A stretch of 64,000 bases of DNA from Paragorgia papillata (Eukaryota > Cnidaria > Anthozoa > Scleralcyonacea > Coralliidae): assembly GCA_035771165.1 (NCBI GenBank), contig JAWNZC010000280.1, positions 124,001-188,000 of the forward strand, read 5' to 3'. The translations under genes and the position numbers were made by a program. Below are positions 21,463-31,448 of this stretch, piece by piece. The notes beneath the pieces are model-generated. The model searched no databases and was not told the DNA's origin. It was given only the letters and a program-made list of their open reading frames with translations. Positions within the stretch are counted from its first letter, which is position 1, and each line of letters opens with the position of its first letter.

Positions 21463-21463
<1 letters not shown>
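21345..21463. repeat. ~31-bp tandem repeats
   Basis: ATATTCATTCTAAACCACTG/TTCTAAACC units repeated with decay, immediately before the CTGT tract. Confidence 0.75.

Positions 21464-21507
<44 letters not shown>
21464..21507. repeat. (CTGT)11 microsatellite
   Basis: Eleven perfect units. The right arm has sixteen ACAG units at 55730-55793, a 20-base difference that accounts exactly for the change in the arm coordinate sum here. Confidence 0.95.
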
Positions 21508-23189
21508 ACGTGAATGTAAAAACGACTTTTAAAAGCTAATAAGAAATATATTTAAGACGCGTTTAAGTTTCTAACTCAGGATTTTCAGCGACAAAGACTT
21601 CTTCCTCAGGTACTATACCCAACATTACCAGTTTTTACAATTCATTTTTGAGCAATAAAAAGCACAGAAATTACAGTAAGCAGCAAGTTAGAATATTTCA
21701 CTCAATCTGCACATTAATGTACACTTCAAAAATTCACTACTTTTTGCTTTGACTTATTTCAAATACATACTTGAAAATCTTCTCAGTTGTCTAACTTTAT
21801 TGAATATAAGCTCCTCCAGATAAAATGCTTTAGAAAATGGTATTCTTTGTGAATACTTTCACAGAGTCGAACTCTCAAACATTAAATCTTTTAAAAGTGG
21901 CGCGAATTCCTTGTTACCATGTAGAAAAACATCACGGTTAACTAACTATTATATTGGATATTTAAAGTTAGTTTAATGACTTATAAAACGCCCCAGTACT
22001 GCTAAAATGATTGAAGTGTCTGTATTGAAGTCAATCTCAAGCAACAGTTCTCATCTTTTGGCCGTTGACGTCGTCTTGAAGACGTTGAAATGCTCTACGT
22101 GGCGTTGTAAAAGAACGAGGACGGCGTTGGGATTACTCTTGGGATTACAAATTATTCATTGGCTTTGTTTTACAACTAGAATTATTTTATTTGGACGCCG
22201 CCGTCGTTGAAGTTGCCGTCGTAGATCTTAAGGTCCCTATTAGCGCCATTTAAAACGGGGGAAAATAAGTGTATGCTGTGGTCTAACTCTCTAATCAATG
22301 CGCGACAATTACATCGGGAATAATCGGAGTTCAGAATTTTTTGGCGTCAACGTCCGAGCTGTCAGGTTGAACGATGGAAACAAGTATTCTTTAATCCCGA
22401 TTGTGTTTATAAATATTATTTCGTCGCCATATCTATGCCACATCAAAAGAGCAATCACTATTTTCGAAGAAAGACAATATTGCTGATACAAATGGCAAGT
22501 ATTTTTAACATGACTTATAGTAAACTTGCAAGTGTGATCTATCACAGTTTTTGTGCGTTATACAGAACGATTGAAGAGTTGACAAAAGCTTTTCAACTCG
22601 TCGGGTGATTTTATATCGAGTCAGGCGACTCAGGCGAACACGTGTACTATTTAAAACTGTTTATGAATTAGGACCGTGGTCTTCAAGTGACAAACATTAC
22701 TCTTCGGAAGGCAAACAATTGTCTTTGGAGGAAACTTACAAGTATTTATTTCACAACCGGTAGCATCATTTTACATTTTTAATGCCATCAAGTGTATTTA
22801 GCAGTACACACATCACACATGTACTCATTGACTGCTTGCTGTATAAAGTTGAATCTGATAAACAATCCAAGATTTTGAACTAGATTTTTCTATTTAGCTT
22901 ATAGATACGTGCCATACATGTTTGGTAAACAACCTCACTGCCTTATTAATAAGAATAACAAGTATATATTTCACAACACGCACAGGTAGCATTCTTTTAC
23001 AGGTAGCATTCTTTTACAAGTTTATTAGCAGTGCCTATTTAATAAATATTAGGTTGTTGTAAGTTGACAAAGTTGTATCTAATAAACCACGATCTCACCC
23101 ATGATTTATTTTCTTTAATATCAAGGGATTGGCTTGTTATCTCATTCACTTATTAGTTATTACGTTCACTGAACTGGCCTGTTTACAAG
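21508..23189. other. No gene recognised; contains the empty TTAA site
   Basis: Shared with the right arm. The junction CATTTAAAACGGGG at about 22247-22260 is the unoccupied target of the 7.97-kb right-arm element. No supported coding sequence. Confidence 0.6.
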
Positions 23190-23560
23190 GAGGTAGGGTT
23201 ACCCTGGCACCCGAGTCAAAGTTAGGGTCATCCTGCTGGGTCCAGGTCAACTTTATTAGACCTGGTTACCAAGCACTAATAACAAGTAGGCAGGTAGGCG
23301 CGTTATCTCTAACAAACGCATTTACAAGAACAAAACATAACCTGGCTACTAGAGTTACCCTGGCAGCTGGGTTACCCTAGCACCCGAGTCAAAGTTAGGG
23401 TCATCCTGCTGGGCCCAGGTCAACTTTATTAGACCTGGTTACCAAGCACTAATAACAAGTAGGCAGGTAGGTGCGTTATCCCTACCAAATGCATTTACAA
23501 GGACAAAACATAACCTGGCTACTAGGGTAACCCTGGCAGCTGGGTTACCCTAGTAGCATC
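23190..23560. repeat. 173-bp tandem repeat, about two units
   Basis: CACCCGAGTCAAAGTTAGGG begins at 23208 and again at 23381. Units include AGACCTGGTTACCAAGCACT and GGTTACCCT palindromic pieces. Mirrored at about 45703-46073. Confidence 0.9.
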
Positions 23561-23852
23561 CTTGTAAACACGACAAACAAAAAATGCAAGAAATGTATGA
23601 TAACTATGGTAATACCATGATCACCTTGGATTCTTTTGTTCTCCGAGGGAATGTAAACCTCGTATTTCCCACATCGCTCATGCAAGAGGGAAATTTATCC
23701 TTTGTCTTCTTCTAAATTTCCCACTTGCACATATTTTCCCTTATCAACATGCACAAGAAAATTAGATGCAACTTCTCTGATCAACCGTGTAAATTTCCTG
23801 TCAGTAAGATTCTCAAAGTTTTCCTCGGCGATCATAACATTACAAACTAATA

Positions 23853-23970
23853 ACATGACTTTTCGGGAAATTAGCGATTAAATTTCCCCTTTGGAAGATT
23901 TGTAAAATCTTCCCTTGGTGGTGGGGAAATTTAATCGCTAATTTCCCTCAAGTCATGTTATTACTTATAA
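23853..23970. mobile_element. Foldback MITE AATAACATGACTT
   Basis: AATAACATGACTTTTCGGGAAATTAGCGATTAAATTTCCCC is mirrored after a short loop, ending AAGTCATGTTATT. Stem about 45 bp. Mirrored at about 45293-45410. Confidence 0.9.
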
Positions 23971-24462
23971 TAATACGAGTGCTTTAGACACTTCCCAAAT
24001 TTGCTTCAATGGGCATGAACAATGGTTTGAAATCGAGGTTGAATATCAGGGATGATAGTGAATGCATTATGATTTCATGTCAACCTTGAGTTTGTGCCAT
24101 TGTTTCATAATAGGCACTATTTATAGGCTATAAATTCTGTTCTAATGTGTTCAGTGCAGATACATGTACGCTATGATGCGTACCTTTTGTTTTTATATTG
24201 GCTGTATATCAGGAGTGCTTATTTTAATCAGGGGGTGGGTGGGGGTGTTTCAAAAAAGCATGTAAAAGCGGGTGAGGGGTTGTTGCGTTCATGTACAGTA
24301 TTTCTAGTACTAGTTATATTTGACTCTGTACATACTGTTTTCTTCCAGGTATGTTTTCTCTTGTGGCTATATGTTAGGCCTTTGAAAGTAATATTTTGTA
24401 AGTGCAGTTGACTTTAATGAGCAATTAACAATATATCTTACTCATTTTGTTTTTTTGTGTAG

Positions 24463-25789
24463 TAAACAAGTTGAGTCATATCATGGGGATGTTTTTGTTG
24501 CATCAAATAATGACGTAGATAATCATCTTGGGGAAATTTACACACATGCACATATCCAGGTATGAAACAATACCATTTAGTTTTGTTTCACAATCTGTGA
24601 AGTGATTTTAAAGGGGATTGGCATTAAAAATTAAGTTTGTCTAATTTGAAAGAACTCATAAAACTGTAATGGAAGATCCTTTACAACTTTTTCGTATCTT
24701 TCTGCATTTTCAAGATATTTCAATTTGTTTGATATGTAAATGAGATGGTCTTTGACGTCAGGAGTGGGGTAAAATATTTTCATTCAGACCCAAATCACTT
24801 ATATATCCAACATGAAATGTTCAGCGTTGCAAGGAGTTTTTATGTGCACAGTTTCAAATGATTTCGCTGAACAAACTTAGAGATATAACTGGTTTTGCTA
24901 CATGTGAAAATATTTTACCCCACACCTGACGTCAGAGACCATCTCATTTACATATCAAACAAATTGAAATATCTTGAAAACAAAGAGAGATACGAAAAAG
25001 TTGTAAAGGATGTTCTATTACAATTTCATGAGTTCTTTCAAATTAGACAAACTTAATTTTTAGTGCTATTACCCTTTAAGACCTGGTTTCGCACTGTGCA
25101 TATTGAACTGAGTTATATAATGTACCCTTCTTTTTCTTGAATTGAGTGTAACTGTATTTTGAAGTCAGTTATTTAATTTTATATAGAACTTTACTGATAA
25201 TGGAAAGTGTGGGGAAACCAATTGGCGAGCTGCTGGAAACAAAACCAAACGTAAATCTCATCTAGATGAAACGGGATTGGAGATTGCTGGTTGTCGCCAT
25301 GAAGGAGAAATATATGGTTATGCTAATTTTATCCGTGTCAACATGATGATACCAAATAATGTGGAGTTTATGTGGGAGGATATCATCTGCAAGTATTGGA
25401 AGTGGGCCAAGAACATTCCGAACAACAACATGGAGCAAGAAAGCACGAAGCCTGATATTTATTTGATATTTCAGGTATTTATTTTCCAGTAAATCTAAAA
25501 TGTATTGTAAAGGAAATCTAATTTAGCTTTCACCATTGGGTATTATTTATTTATTTGTGGCTATTGGTTGATTGGTTGATTATATTTTAGTGATGTTTGC
25601 GAGGTTCTTGTTTAATGTCAGTGCGTTTTCCTTTTTGACAAACGTTCTGTTGTTATTGTTAAACACTATAGGTTTTGTGGGGTGGAAGGTGGCAAGAAGG
25701 TGCTGCGTGCTCTATGAGAGAGGAAGTGGAACAAATAAATAGTTATCTTTCAAGGTTATCCAATACTACGAAGTACATGTTACCTGAAT
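24463..25789 (+). CDS. KDZ-type transposase exons (partial gene)
   Basis: Three exon-like blocks have good splice signals: 24463-24559, 25187-25474 and 25672-25789. Block 1 contains ASNNDVDNHLGEIYTHAHIQ. Block 2 reads DNGKCGETNWRAAGNKTKRK, HLDETGLEIAGCRHEGEIYG and EFMWEDIICKYWKWA. Block 3 reads GGRWQEGAACSMREEVEQIN then SYLSRLSNTTKYMLPE. The order LDETG-(L)-x-x-x-CRHE, GExYGYA, a D-x-x-CKYWKW box and VEQxNSxLSRxxxTTKxM matches my memory of Kyakuja-Dileera-Zisupton transposases, including acidic catalytic candidates. The N-terminus and the exon after 25789 are not found; the following intron is filled by a LINE and nested DNA transposons. A TTAA MITE sits between blocks 1 and 2. Function unproven; may be a relic. 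Confidence 0.6.
24614..25072. mobile_element. TTAA-flanked MITE in KDZ intron
   Basis: Starts AGGGGATTGGCATTAAAAAT and ends GTGCTATTACCCT, with TTAA at 24610-24613-equivalent and after the end. Long imperfect terminal repeats (~110 bp). Same family as 16158-16678. Right-arm copy at about 44191-44649. Confidence 0.85.
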
Positions 25790-25809
25790 GTAAGTACGTT
25801 ATGGTAGTA

Positions 25810-25839
25810 TAGTTATTGTTAATTAGTAAGACCAATTTT
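25810..25839 (+). pseudogene. 5' end of LINE fragment split by hAT
   Basis: In frame the last codons before the hAT element read LVRPIL, which joins across the 8-bp duplication to EYAVPVWAALPSYL at 28428. Residues of the form RPxLEYAxPVW are typical of the post-RT region of LINEs. Confidence 0.6.
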
Positions 25840-28419
25840 CAGTGCTGTGAGTAACTTCATTACAAGTAACTAGTTACAGTAACTAGTTACATTTTTAAGT
25901 AACTGTAACTGAAACTAGTTACTTTTTCTGAAGAAGTAACTGTAACTATAACTAGTTACTTTTTGAAGAAGTAACTATAACTAGTTACTTTTTTAAAGAA
26001 GTGTAACTACAGTACCGCTCGCGAGTAAGGTAACATCGACTCGCGAGTAGCGAGTACTCGCGCGTACTCGCGCGTCATAGCGAGTACTCGCTTCGGCTCG
26101 TTACGCGCGAGTACTGGCACTTCTAGCAAAACCAAATACTCGCAACTCGCTACTCGCGAGCATTACGAGTCAGTATCACCTATAGAATCAGGAAACTACG
26201 GGACATTTATATGAAAGAAATAATCAAAGCAATCAACTTTACGACGTAATAAATTAAAACGACGAAGGCTTATACAAGTTTCGTTAGACGGCATTTCAAT
26301 ACATGGCGACGGCTGTTATTGAAGTATAATATGCACTGTTATCGCGCGATGAACAACTGATCTAAGTTTGGCTTCAATTGATGGAAATGATCGAGCAATC
26401 AAAGACAAGTTGTATGATGATATGATACATAGAAACAATTAGTAAAGGCACGGCATTTCAATATACATCCATATGTTAAAGAATACTCACAGTTTGTCGT
26501 TAATGGCGTCGCGCCGTCGCTGACATGCACGTCTTCCAAATTATAGATTTCGAATAATCACAAAACTTTACTTCCAGTTAAACATCCATATTAAATTTCC
26601 ATAGTTGGCATTTAGTGTGTATCCAAATGAACGTTTGCTATGAAGTTTTGCGGGAATTAACCAAAACGCTATACAGTTGTATCGGCACCTGGTCTTGAGC
26701 AGTGTTTACGTTCTGCTTCAAAAATTATCGAAGCAACGGCGAGTGAGGTCATCGTTTGACTCGCGAAAAAAAAGCCAAAACAATTTCGAAATACATGACA
26801 TTTTATATAAAACGGCATTATGAAGGTCCATTGATCAAAAGAAAAACGGACAACTCGTTTATAAACCACAAAGTACAGCAGTGACTAAAGGTGAAGAGGG
26901 CGAATTTATCACGCTGAAGCCGCATTACAGCAATCATGTCAACATTTTAATAAATTCACCTAGTCTTTGTTTTATCGAATGCTCGCGCTTTAAGATGGTC
27001 ACAGCTATAATTCCGATACGAAATTCATCGCTTGGTATTCTGTTGTGATGAACGTGCTACGTTATGAATATATTACATGCGGACGGACTTGACACATCTC
27101 AATTCAAATGAGGTAAAGCCGCGCCGCATGGAAAAAGTCGCGGAAAAACTTACTAGACATGCACTGCTGTATATTTGTGGTTCATAAATGAGTTGTTGTC
27201 CGTTTTTCTTTTCATCAATGGGCCTTCATGATGCCGTTTTATATAAAATGCCATGTATTTCGAAATTGTTTTGGCTTTTTTTTCCGCGAACCAAACGATG
27301 ACCTCACTCACCGTTGCTTCGATAATTTTTGAAGCAGAACGTAAACACTGCTCAAGACCAAGTGCGGATACAACTGTATAGCGTTTTGGTTAATTCCCGC
27401 AAAACTTCATAGCAAACGCTCATTTGAATACACACTAAATGCCAACTATGGAAATTTAATATGGATGTTTAACTGGAAGTAAAGTTTTGTGATTATTCAA
27501 AATCTATAATTTGGAAGACGTGCATGTCAGCGACGGAGCGACGCCGTTAACGACAAACTGTGAGTATTCTTTAACATATGGATGTATATTGAAATGCCGC
27601 GCCTTTAATAATTCTTTCTTTGTATCATATCATCATATAACTTGTCTTTGATTGCTCTGTCGTTTCCATCAGTTGAAGTCAAACTTAGATTATTCATCGC
27701 GCGATAACAGTGCATATAATACTTCAAAAACAGCCGTCGCCATTGGACGCTGAAATGTATTGAAATGTTGTCTAACGAAACTTGTATAAGCCTTCGTCGT
27801 TTTAATTTATTACGTCGTAAAGTTGATTGCTTTGATTAGTTCTCTCATATAAATGTCCCGTAGTTTCCTGATCCTATAGGTGACACTGACTCGCAGTGCT
27901 CGCGAGTAGCGAGTATTTGCCAATGTTTGGTTTCACTAGAAGTGCGAGTACTCGCGCGCAACGAGCCGAAGCGAGTCTCGCTATGACGCGCGAGTCGATG
28001 TTACCTTACTCGCGAGCGGTACTGTAGTTACAATATTTGGTTAAAAAATGTGACTATACTGTAGTTACTGATATTCAGTTGAGGATGTCATTCTTTCTTG
28101 ATAAAAATGGTTTTGATATAATAATAAAGGTACATTATGTACACATTTGACTATTTCTGCTTAGTGACAACTATATTTAGGCATTTAGTTGTAAAAACAT
28201 AATTATGGTACTGGTATCTAAAAACCAGTAATTTCTTTGTTGATTCTAGTAACACGGACAAAGGAATGTAACTTTGTAACTAGTTACAAAATTTTTGAAG
28301 TAACTTTGTAACTGTAACTAGTTACTTTCTTTTCATTGTAACTTTTATCTGTAACTAGTTACTTTTCTAACGATGTAACTGTAACTAGTTACAAAAATTA
28401 TGTAACTTTTACAGCACTG
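25840..28419. mobile_element. hAT element with 8-bp duplication, carrying a nested element
   Basis: Termini CAGTGCTGT...ACAGCACTG are flanked by a perfect 8-bp duplication CCAATTTT (25832-25839 and 28420-28427), diagnostic of hAT. Both subterminal regions (25850-26000 and 28260-28410) are crowded with the palindrome GTAACTAGTTAC, probably transposase-binding repeats. The element has no transposase frame. A second element (26010-28024) fills its middle. Without that insert it is about 560 bp. Right-arm copy 40855-43423, 11 bases shorter. Confidence 0.9.
26010..28024. mobile_element. Long-TIR element with TA duplication (Tc1/mariner-like)
   Basis: Begins CAGTACCGCTCGCGAGTAAG and ends with its complement. 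The site is TGTAAC-TA-GTTACA, split as TGTAACTA / TAGTTACA, giving a TA duplication inside one of the host hAT's own palindromes. Terminal repeats are about 850 bp around a ~300-bp unique middle; the tips are rich in CTCGCG/GAGTACTCGC. No transposase frame. Tc1/mariner-like is inferred from TA plus CAGT termini. Right-arm copy 41251-43253. Confidence 0.8.
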
Positions 28420-28427
28420 CCAATTTT

Positions 28428-28910
28428 AGAATATGCAGTTCCTGTTTGGGCTGCTCTTCCATCTTACCTATGTGAAAATATTGAATCTATACAAAGATGG
28501 GCTATGCGCATAATATTTTCTGACATACCATCATATAGTACATCTCTTGAGGCAGCTAAACTGATTTCCTTGAGTGATAGGAGATCAGAAATATGTGAAA
28601 AGTTTATTGATAGGAACAAAACTTCTGGCCCCTTCAAACACCTTCTTAATTCTAATAGTACTAAGATAAATCATGGTTATAATTTATTAAGGTCTGGTAA
28701 CTCTACTGACTGCCTTATATCCCAGCCAAGGACATTGAGACTATCTAACTTTGTTACATATAAATATAGGTGGTTGGTTGGTAATTAATTTTAACTTATG
28801 TAATGTATTATTGAATGTATATCTTAACTAGCTATTATGTGTTTAAATATTTTGTAAGTACTCATAATTCAGTTCTATACTGCCAAGAGTTTCAATAAAC
28901 CTTTCTTTTC
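28428..28910 (+). pseudogene. LINE 3' fragment (RT tail)
   Basis: Frame EYAVPVWAALPSYLCENIES, IQRWAMRIIF, then SDRRSEICEKFIDRNKTSGP and a stop at about 28788. This is the region after the RT domain of CR1/L2/RTE-like LINEs. The 3' UTR ends TTCAATAAACCTTTCTTTTC and runs directly into the pentanucleotide tract, which looks like the expanded LINE 3' tail. Right-arm copy 40375-40846 on the opposite strand. Confidence 0.75.
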
Positions 28911-29790
28911 TTATCTTACCTTACCTTCTCTTCTCTTCTCTTCTTTTCTCTTCCCTTCTCTTCTCTCATCCCGCCTCGCCTCACCTTACCTGATCTCATC
29001 TCATCTCACCTTACCTTATCTTATCTTATTTTATCTCTTATCTTATCTTATCTTACCTTACCTTATCTCATCTCACCTCACCTCATCTCATCTTATCCCA
29101 TCTTATCTCTTATATCTTATGTTATCTCTTATCTTATCTTATCTTATATCTTATCTCTTATCTTACCTTATCTCATCTCACCTCACCTCATCTCATCTCA
29201 TCTTATCCCATCTTATCTCTTATATCTTATGTTATGTCTTATCTTTCTTATCTCTTATCTTATCTCTTATCTTATATCTCATCTCATCTCATCTCTTCTC
29301 TTCTCTTCTCCTCTCCTCTCTTCTCTTCTCTTCTTTTCTCCTCTCCTCTCCTCTCCTCTCCTCTCATCTCATATCTTCTCCTCTCTTCTCTTCTCCTCTC
29401 CTCTCCTCTCCTCTCTTCTCCTCTCCTCTCTTCTCTTCTCTTCTCTTCTCTTCTCTTCTCTTCTCTTCTCTTCTCTTCTCTTCTCTTCTCTTCTCTTCTC
29501 TTCTCTTCTCTTCTCTTCTCTTCTCTTCTCTTCTCTTCTCTTCTCTTCTCTTCTCTTCTCTTCTCCTCTCCTCTCTTCTCCTCTCTTCTCCTCTCCTCTC
29601 CTCTCCTCTCCTCTCTTCTCTTCTCCTCTCCTCTCCTCTCCTCTCCTCTCCTCTCCTCTCCTCTCCTCTCCTCTCCTCTCCTCTCCTCTCCTCTCCTCTC
29701 CTCTCCTCTCCTCTCCTCTCCTCTCCTCTCCTCTCCTCTCTTCTCCTCTCCTCTCTTCTCTTCTCTTCTCTTCTCCTCTCTTCTCTTCTC
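28911..29790. repeat. TCTTA/TCTCA/CTCTT pentanucleotide tract
   Basis: About 880 bases of five-base units: CTTAC/TTCTC first, then TCTTA/TCTCA, then pure TTCTC and CTCTC blocks. Open frames on both strands encode only Leu-Ser or Arg-Glu-Glu repeats. The right-arm tract (39465-40375) is organised differently, with more CTCTC units and some GCTCT variants. Confidence 0.97.
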
Positions 29791-29805
29791 TTACGTTATG
29801 TTTAA

Positions 29806-29927
29806 CAGGAATTTTGAAGACCAGCATAGAATACGAAACAATGGCAAAGTATTAAATCTTTAGTGGCATCTTTTAATACTATGCCATTGTTTTGTATTCT
29901 ACAGTATGCTGGGCTTTAATATCCCTG
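29806..29927. mobile_element. TTAA-flanked MITE CAGGAATTTT, 122 bp
   Basis: TTAA at 29802-29805 and 29928-29931 flanks CAGG...CCTG. Nearly the whole element folds: AGAATACGAAACAATGGC is mirrored by GCCATTGTTTTGTATTCT. Right-arm copy 39329-39450. Confidence 0.9.
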
Positions 29928-29931
29928 TTAA

Positions 29932-30411
29932 AATATCAGAATACAGTATATTCAGATACTGTACTTGAATCATTAAATCTTTGAGTTTGGACGTCACAAT
30001 TTGATTAGATTTTATTAACTTTACCATATAAGAAGAAGATCGAAAGCCCTGTTTATCTTAAAACATGATGGCGCAATATACAACATTATTTCCTCACAAA
30101 TAATCGTCCAATCAAATGTCTACATTAGCATCTCGTGCCAGCCCAATATTTTACGATGTAGGACAACTACATATTGGGTAGCAACCTTTAGACAAGTGCA
30201 CAAGGTATATTTACTTGTCAATCGCACGATTATTTGTTCGTTATAATAAAACACCTATTGGATTCATCTTCGACCAATATGGAAAATATTTAAGTCTCGA
30301 GTTTTAATATTAGGCTCAACCATCGGTCTCGCCCAATATTGAATTCTCGACTTAAATATTTTGCCATGTTGGGCTTGCATGAATCCAATAAGTTATAATA
30401 CAATACATCGT
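29932..30411. other. No gene; scattered CCCAATAT inverted motifs
   Basis: Several GCCCAATATT/AATATTGGGC words between 30140 and 30370 form weak inverted repeats. No coding sequence supported. Confidence 0.5.
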
Positions 30412-30573
30412 TAATAAAGGCTTATTAACCGAGTTCGAGGTCTGTACGGGAAAGTATTTGTCCTCGGTTTCTCTCGCACAAACCTCGCTCCTTCGTCGCT
30501 CGGTCTGTACGAAAACCTCAGGCAAATACTTTCCCGTACAGACCTCGAACTCGGTTAATAAGCCTTTTATTAT
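30412..30573. mobile_element. Foldback MITE TAATAAAGGCTTATTAACC
   Basis: About 50-bp termini (GGCTTATTAACCGAGTTCGA, GGTCTGTACGGGAAAGTATT) are mirrored at 30520-30573. The right-arm copy near 38675-38836 differs in the left terminus. Confidence 0.85.
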
Positions 30574-30984
30574 ATGGCTTTTGGTTTGTTTTCTTATCTG
30601 TTTTTAGTTCTACGTTTGCCTTGATCAGGTGTCGCTGTTCACCTTAGTTCTTACTTTTGAGCTTGTTCGTTTCGCTTCATGTTTACACCTGTTAGGCTTT
30701 TATTTTTCGCGCTTTTAAATAAGAAGTTTTTATAAAAAGAAACACTAATGTTTCAGGACGTATTATTGTTCAAAATTTTCCAACGAATATATCTAATTCG
30801 CTTTTATTTTCATTCAAATCAACTCAGTAATTTTCCCACCAAAACTTGCAGGTCATTAAAAAGGACGTAATGCCCTCTCACAGTGCCGAGAGGGCATTAC
30901 GGCTTTTTCCGGACCTCTCAGCAACCAATCAGCGTGCGCCGTTTGGCGTAATGACCCGAAAACAAGCCCAGCCATATAATAAAA
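30566..30984. repeat. Inverted-repeat-bounded segment with hairpin
   Basis: TTTTATTATATGGCTTTTGG and GTTTGTTTTC at the left are mirrored by GAAAACAAGCCCAGCCATAT and AATAAAA at the right. Inside, 30866-30901 is a 14-bp stem hairpin, CGTAATGCCCTCTC / GAGAGGGCATTACG. May be a MITE whose left end overlaps the previous one. Confidence 0.6.
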
Positions 30985-31080
30985 ACAAGTATTGGTGAGT
31001 ATAAATGTAGTGTATGTGTACGGTTAGACGGTAGACATTCGTCAAACTCAAGTATTCAGTAAATGTTTCTTATTTTCTGA

Positions 31081-31158
31081 GCCTCAATAGCTCAGTGGTT
31101 AGAGCGTCTAGTAACTGGTCTTTATTAGAAGGTTGCAGGTTCGATTCCTGCTTGGGGC
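31081..31158 (+). tRNA. tRNA-like sequence, Thr-type GGU loop, 8-bp anticodon stem
   Basis: A full cloverleaf can be drawn over 78 bases. The acceptor stem is GCCTCAA/TTGGGGC (one U-G). The D stem is GCTC/GAGC. The anticodon arm is TCTAGTAA/TTATTAGA (8 pairs, one G-U) with the 7-base loop CTGGTCT. The T stem is GCAGG/CCTGC with loop TTCGATT. Internal promoters are intact: A box TAGCTCAGTGG and B box GGTTCGATTCC; a TTTT at 31168-31171 could terminate Pol III. The loop has T at position 33 and reads GGT, formally threonine. A normal anticodon stem is 5 bp, so this is probably a tRNA pseudogene or SINE-type head. Right-arm copy 38090-38167, same sequence by eye. Confidence 0.6.
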
Positions 31159-31411
31159 TTAGAAACATTTTAGGAGTGTTTGAAGTTGACCAACGGTCAA
31201 AAGGATGTGATTTTGAGGGGTTTTTGCAAATCGTTTTGGAAATTGAACTTCTCCTTCTAGATGTAGTTTGGAAATAACTTGTCAAAGATAATGTAAATAT
31301 TATTTTTTAAACTATTTTAACGATTGTGATTGTATGCATGTTGTGATTAACATTTGTTGTAGCACGTGAAGAGTTGATAACTGCATATGCAATAACATGG
31401 AACAAAAGGAA

Positions 31412-31448
31412 ACAAGACGCCTGGTCAGGCGTTCACTTGGGCTACTGC
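31412..31448 (+). repeat. 37-bp dispersed motif, copy 2
   Basis: ACAAGACGCCTGGTCAGGCG then TTCACTTGGGCTACTG. Same motif as 17131-17169. Confidence 0.7.

Noticed and set aside
29119..29863. Three 200+ codon plus-strand frames of Leu/Ser repeats and a 152-codon Arg/Glu minus frame (and mirror frames at 39393-40165)
   Set aside because: They are translations of a five-base microsatellite; a 15-base period gives open frames in every phase without coding meaning.
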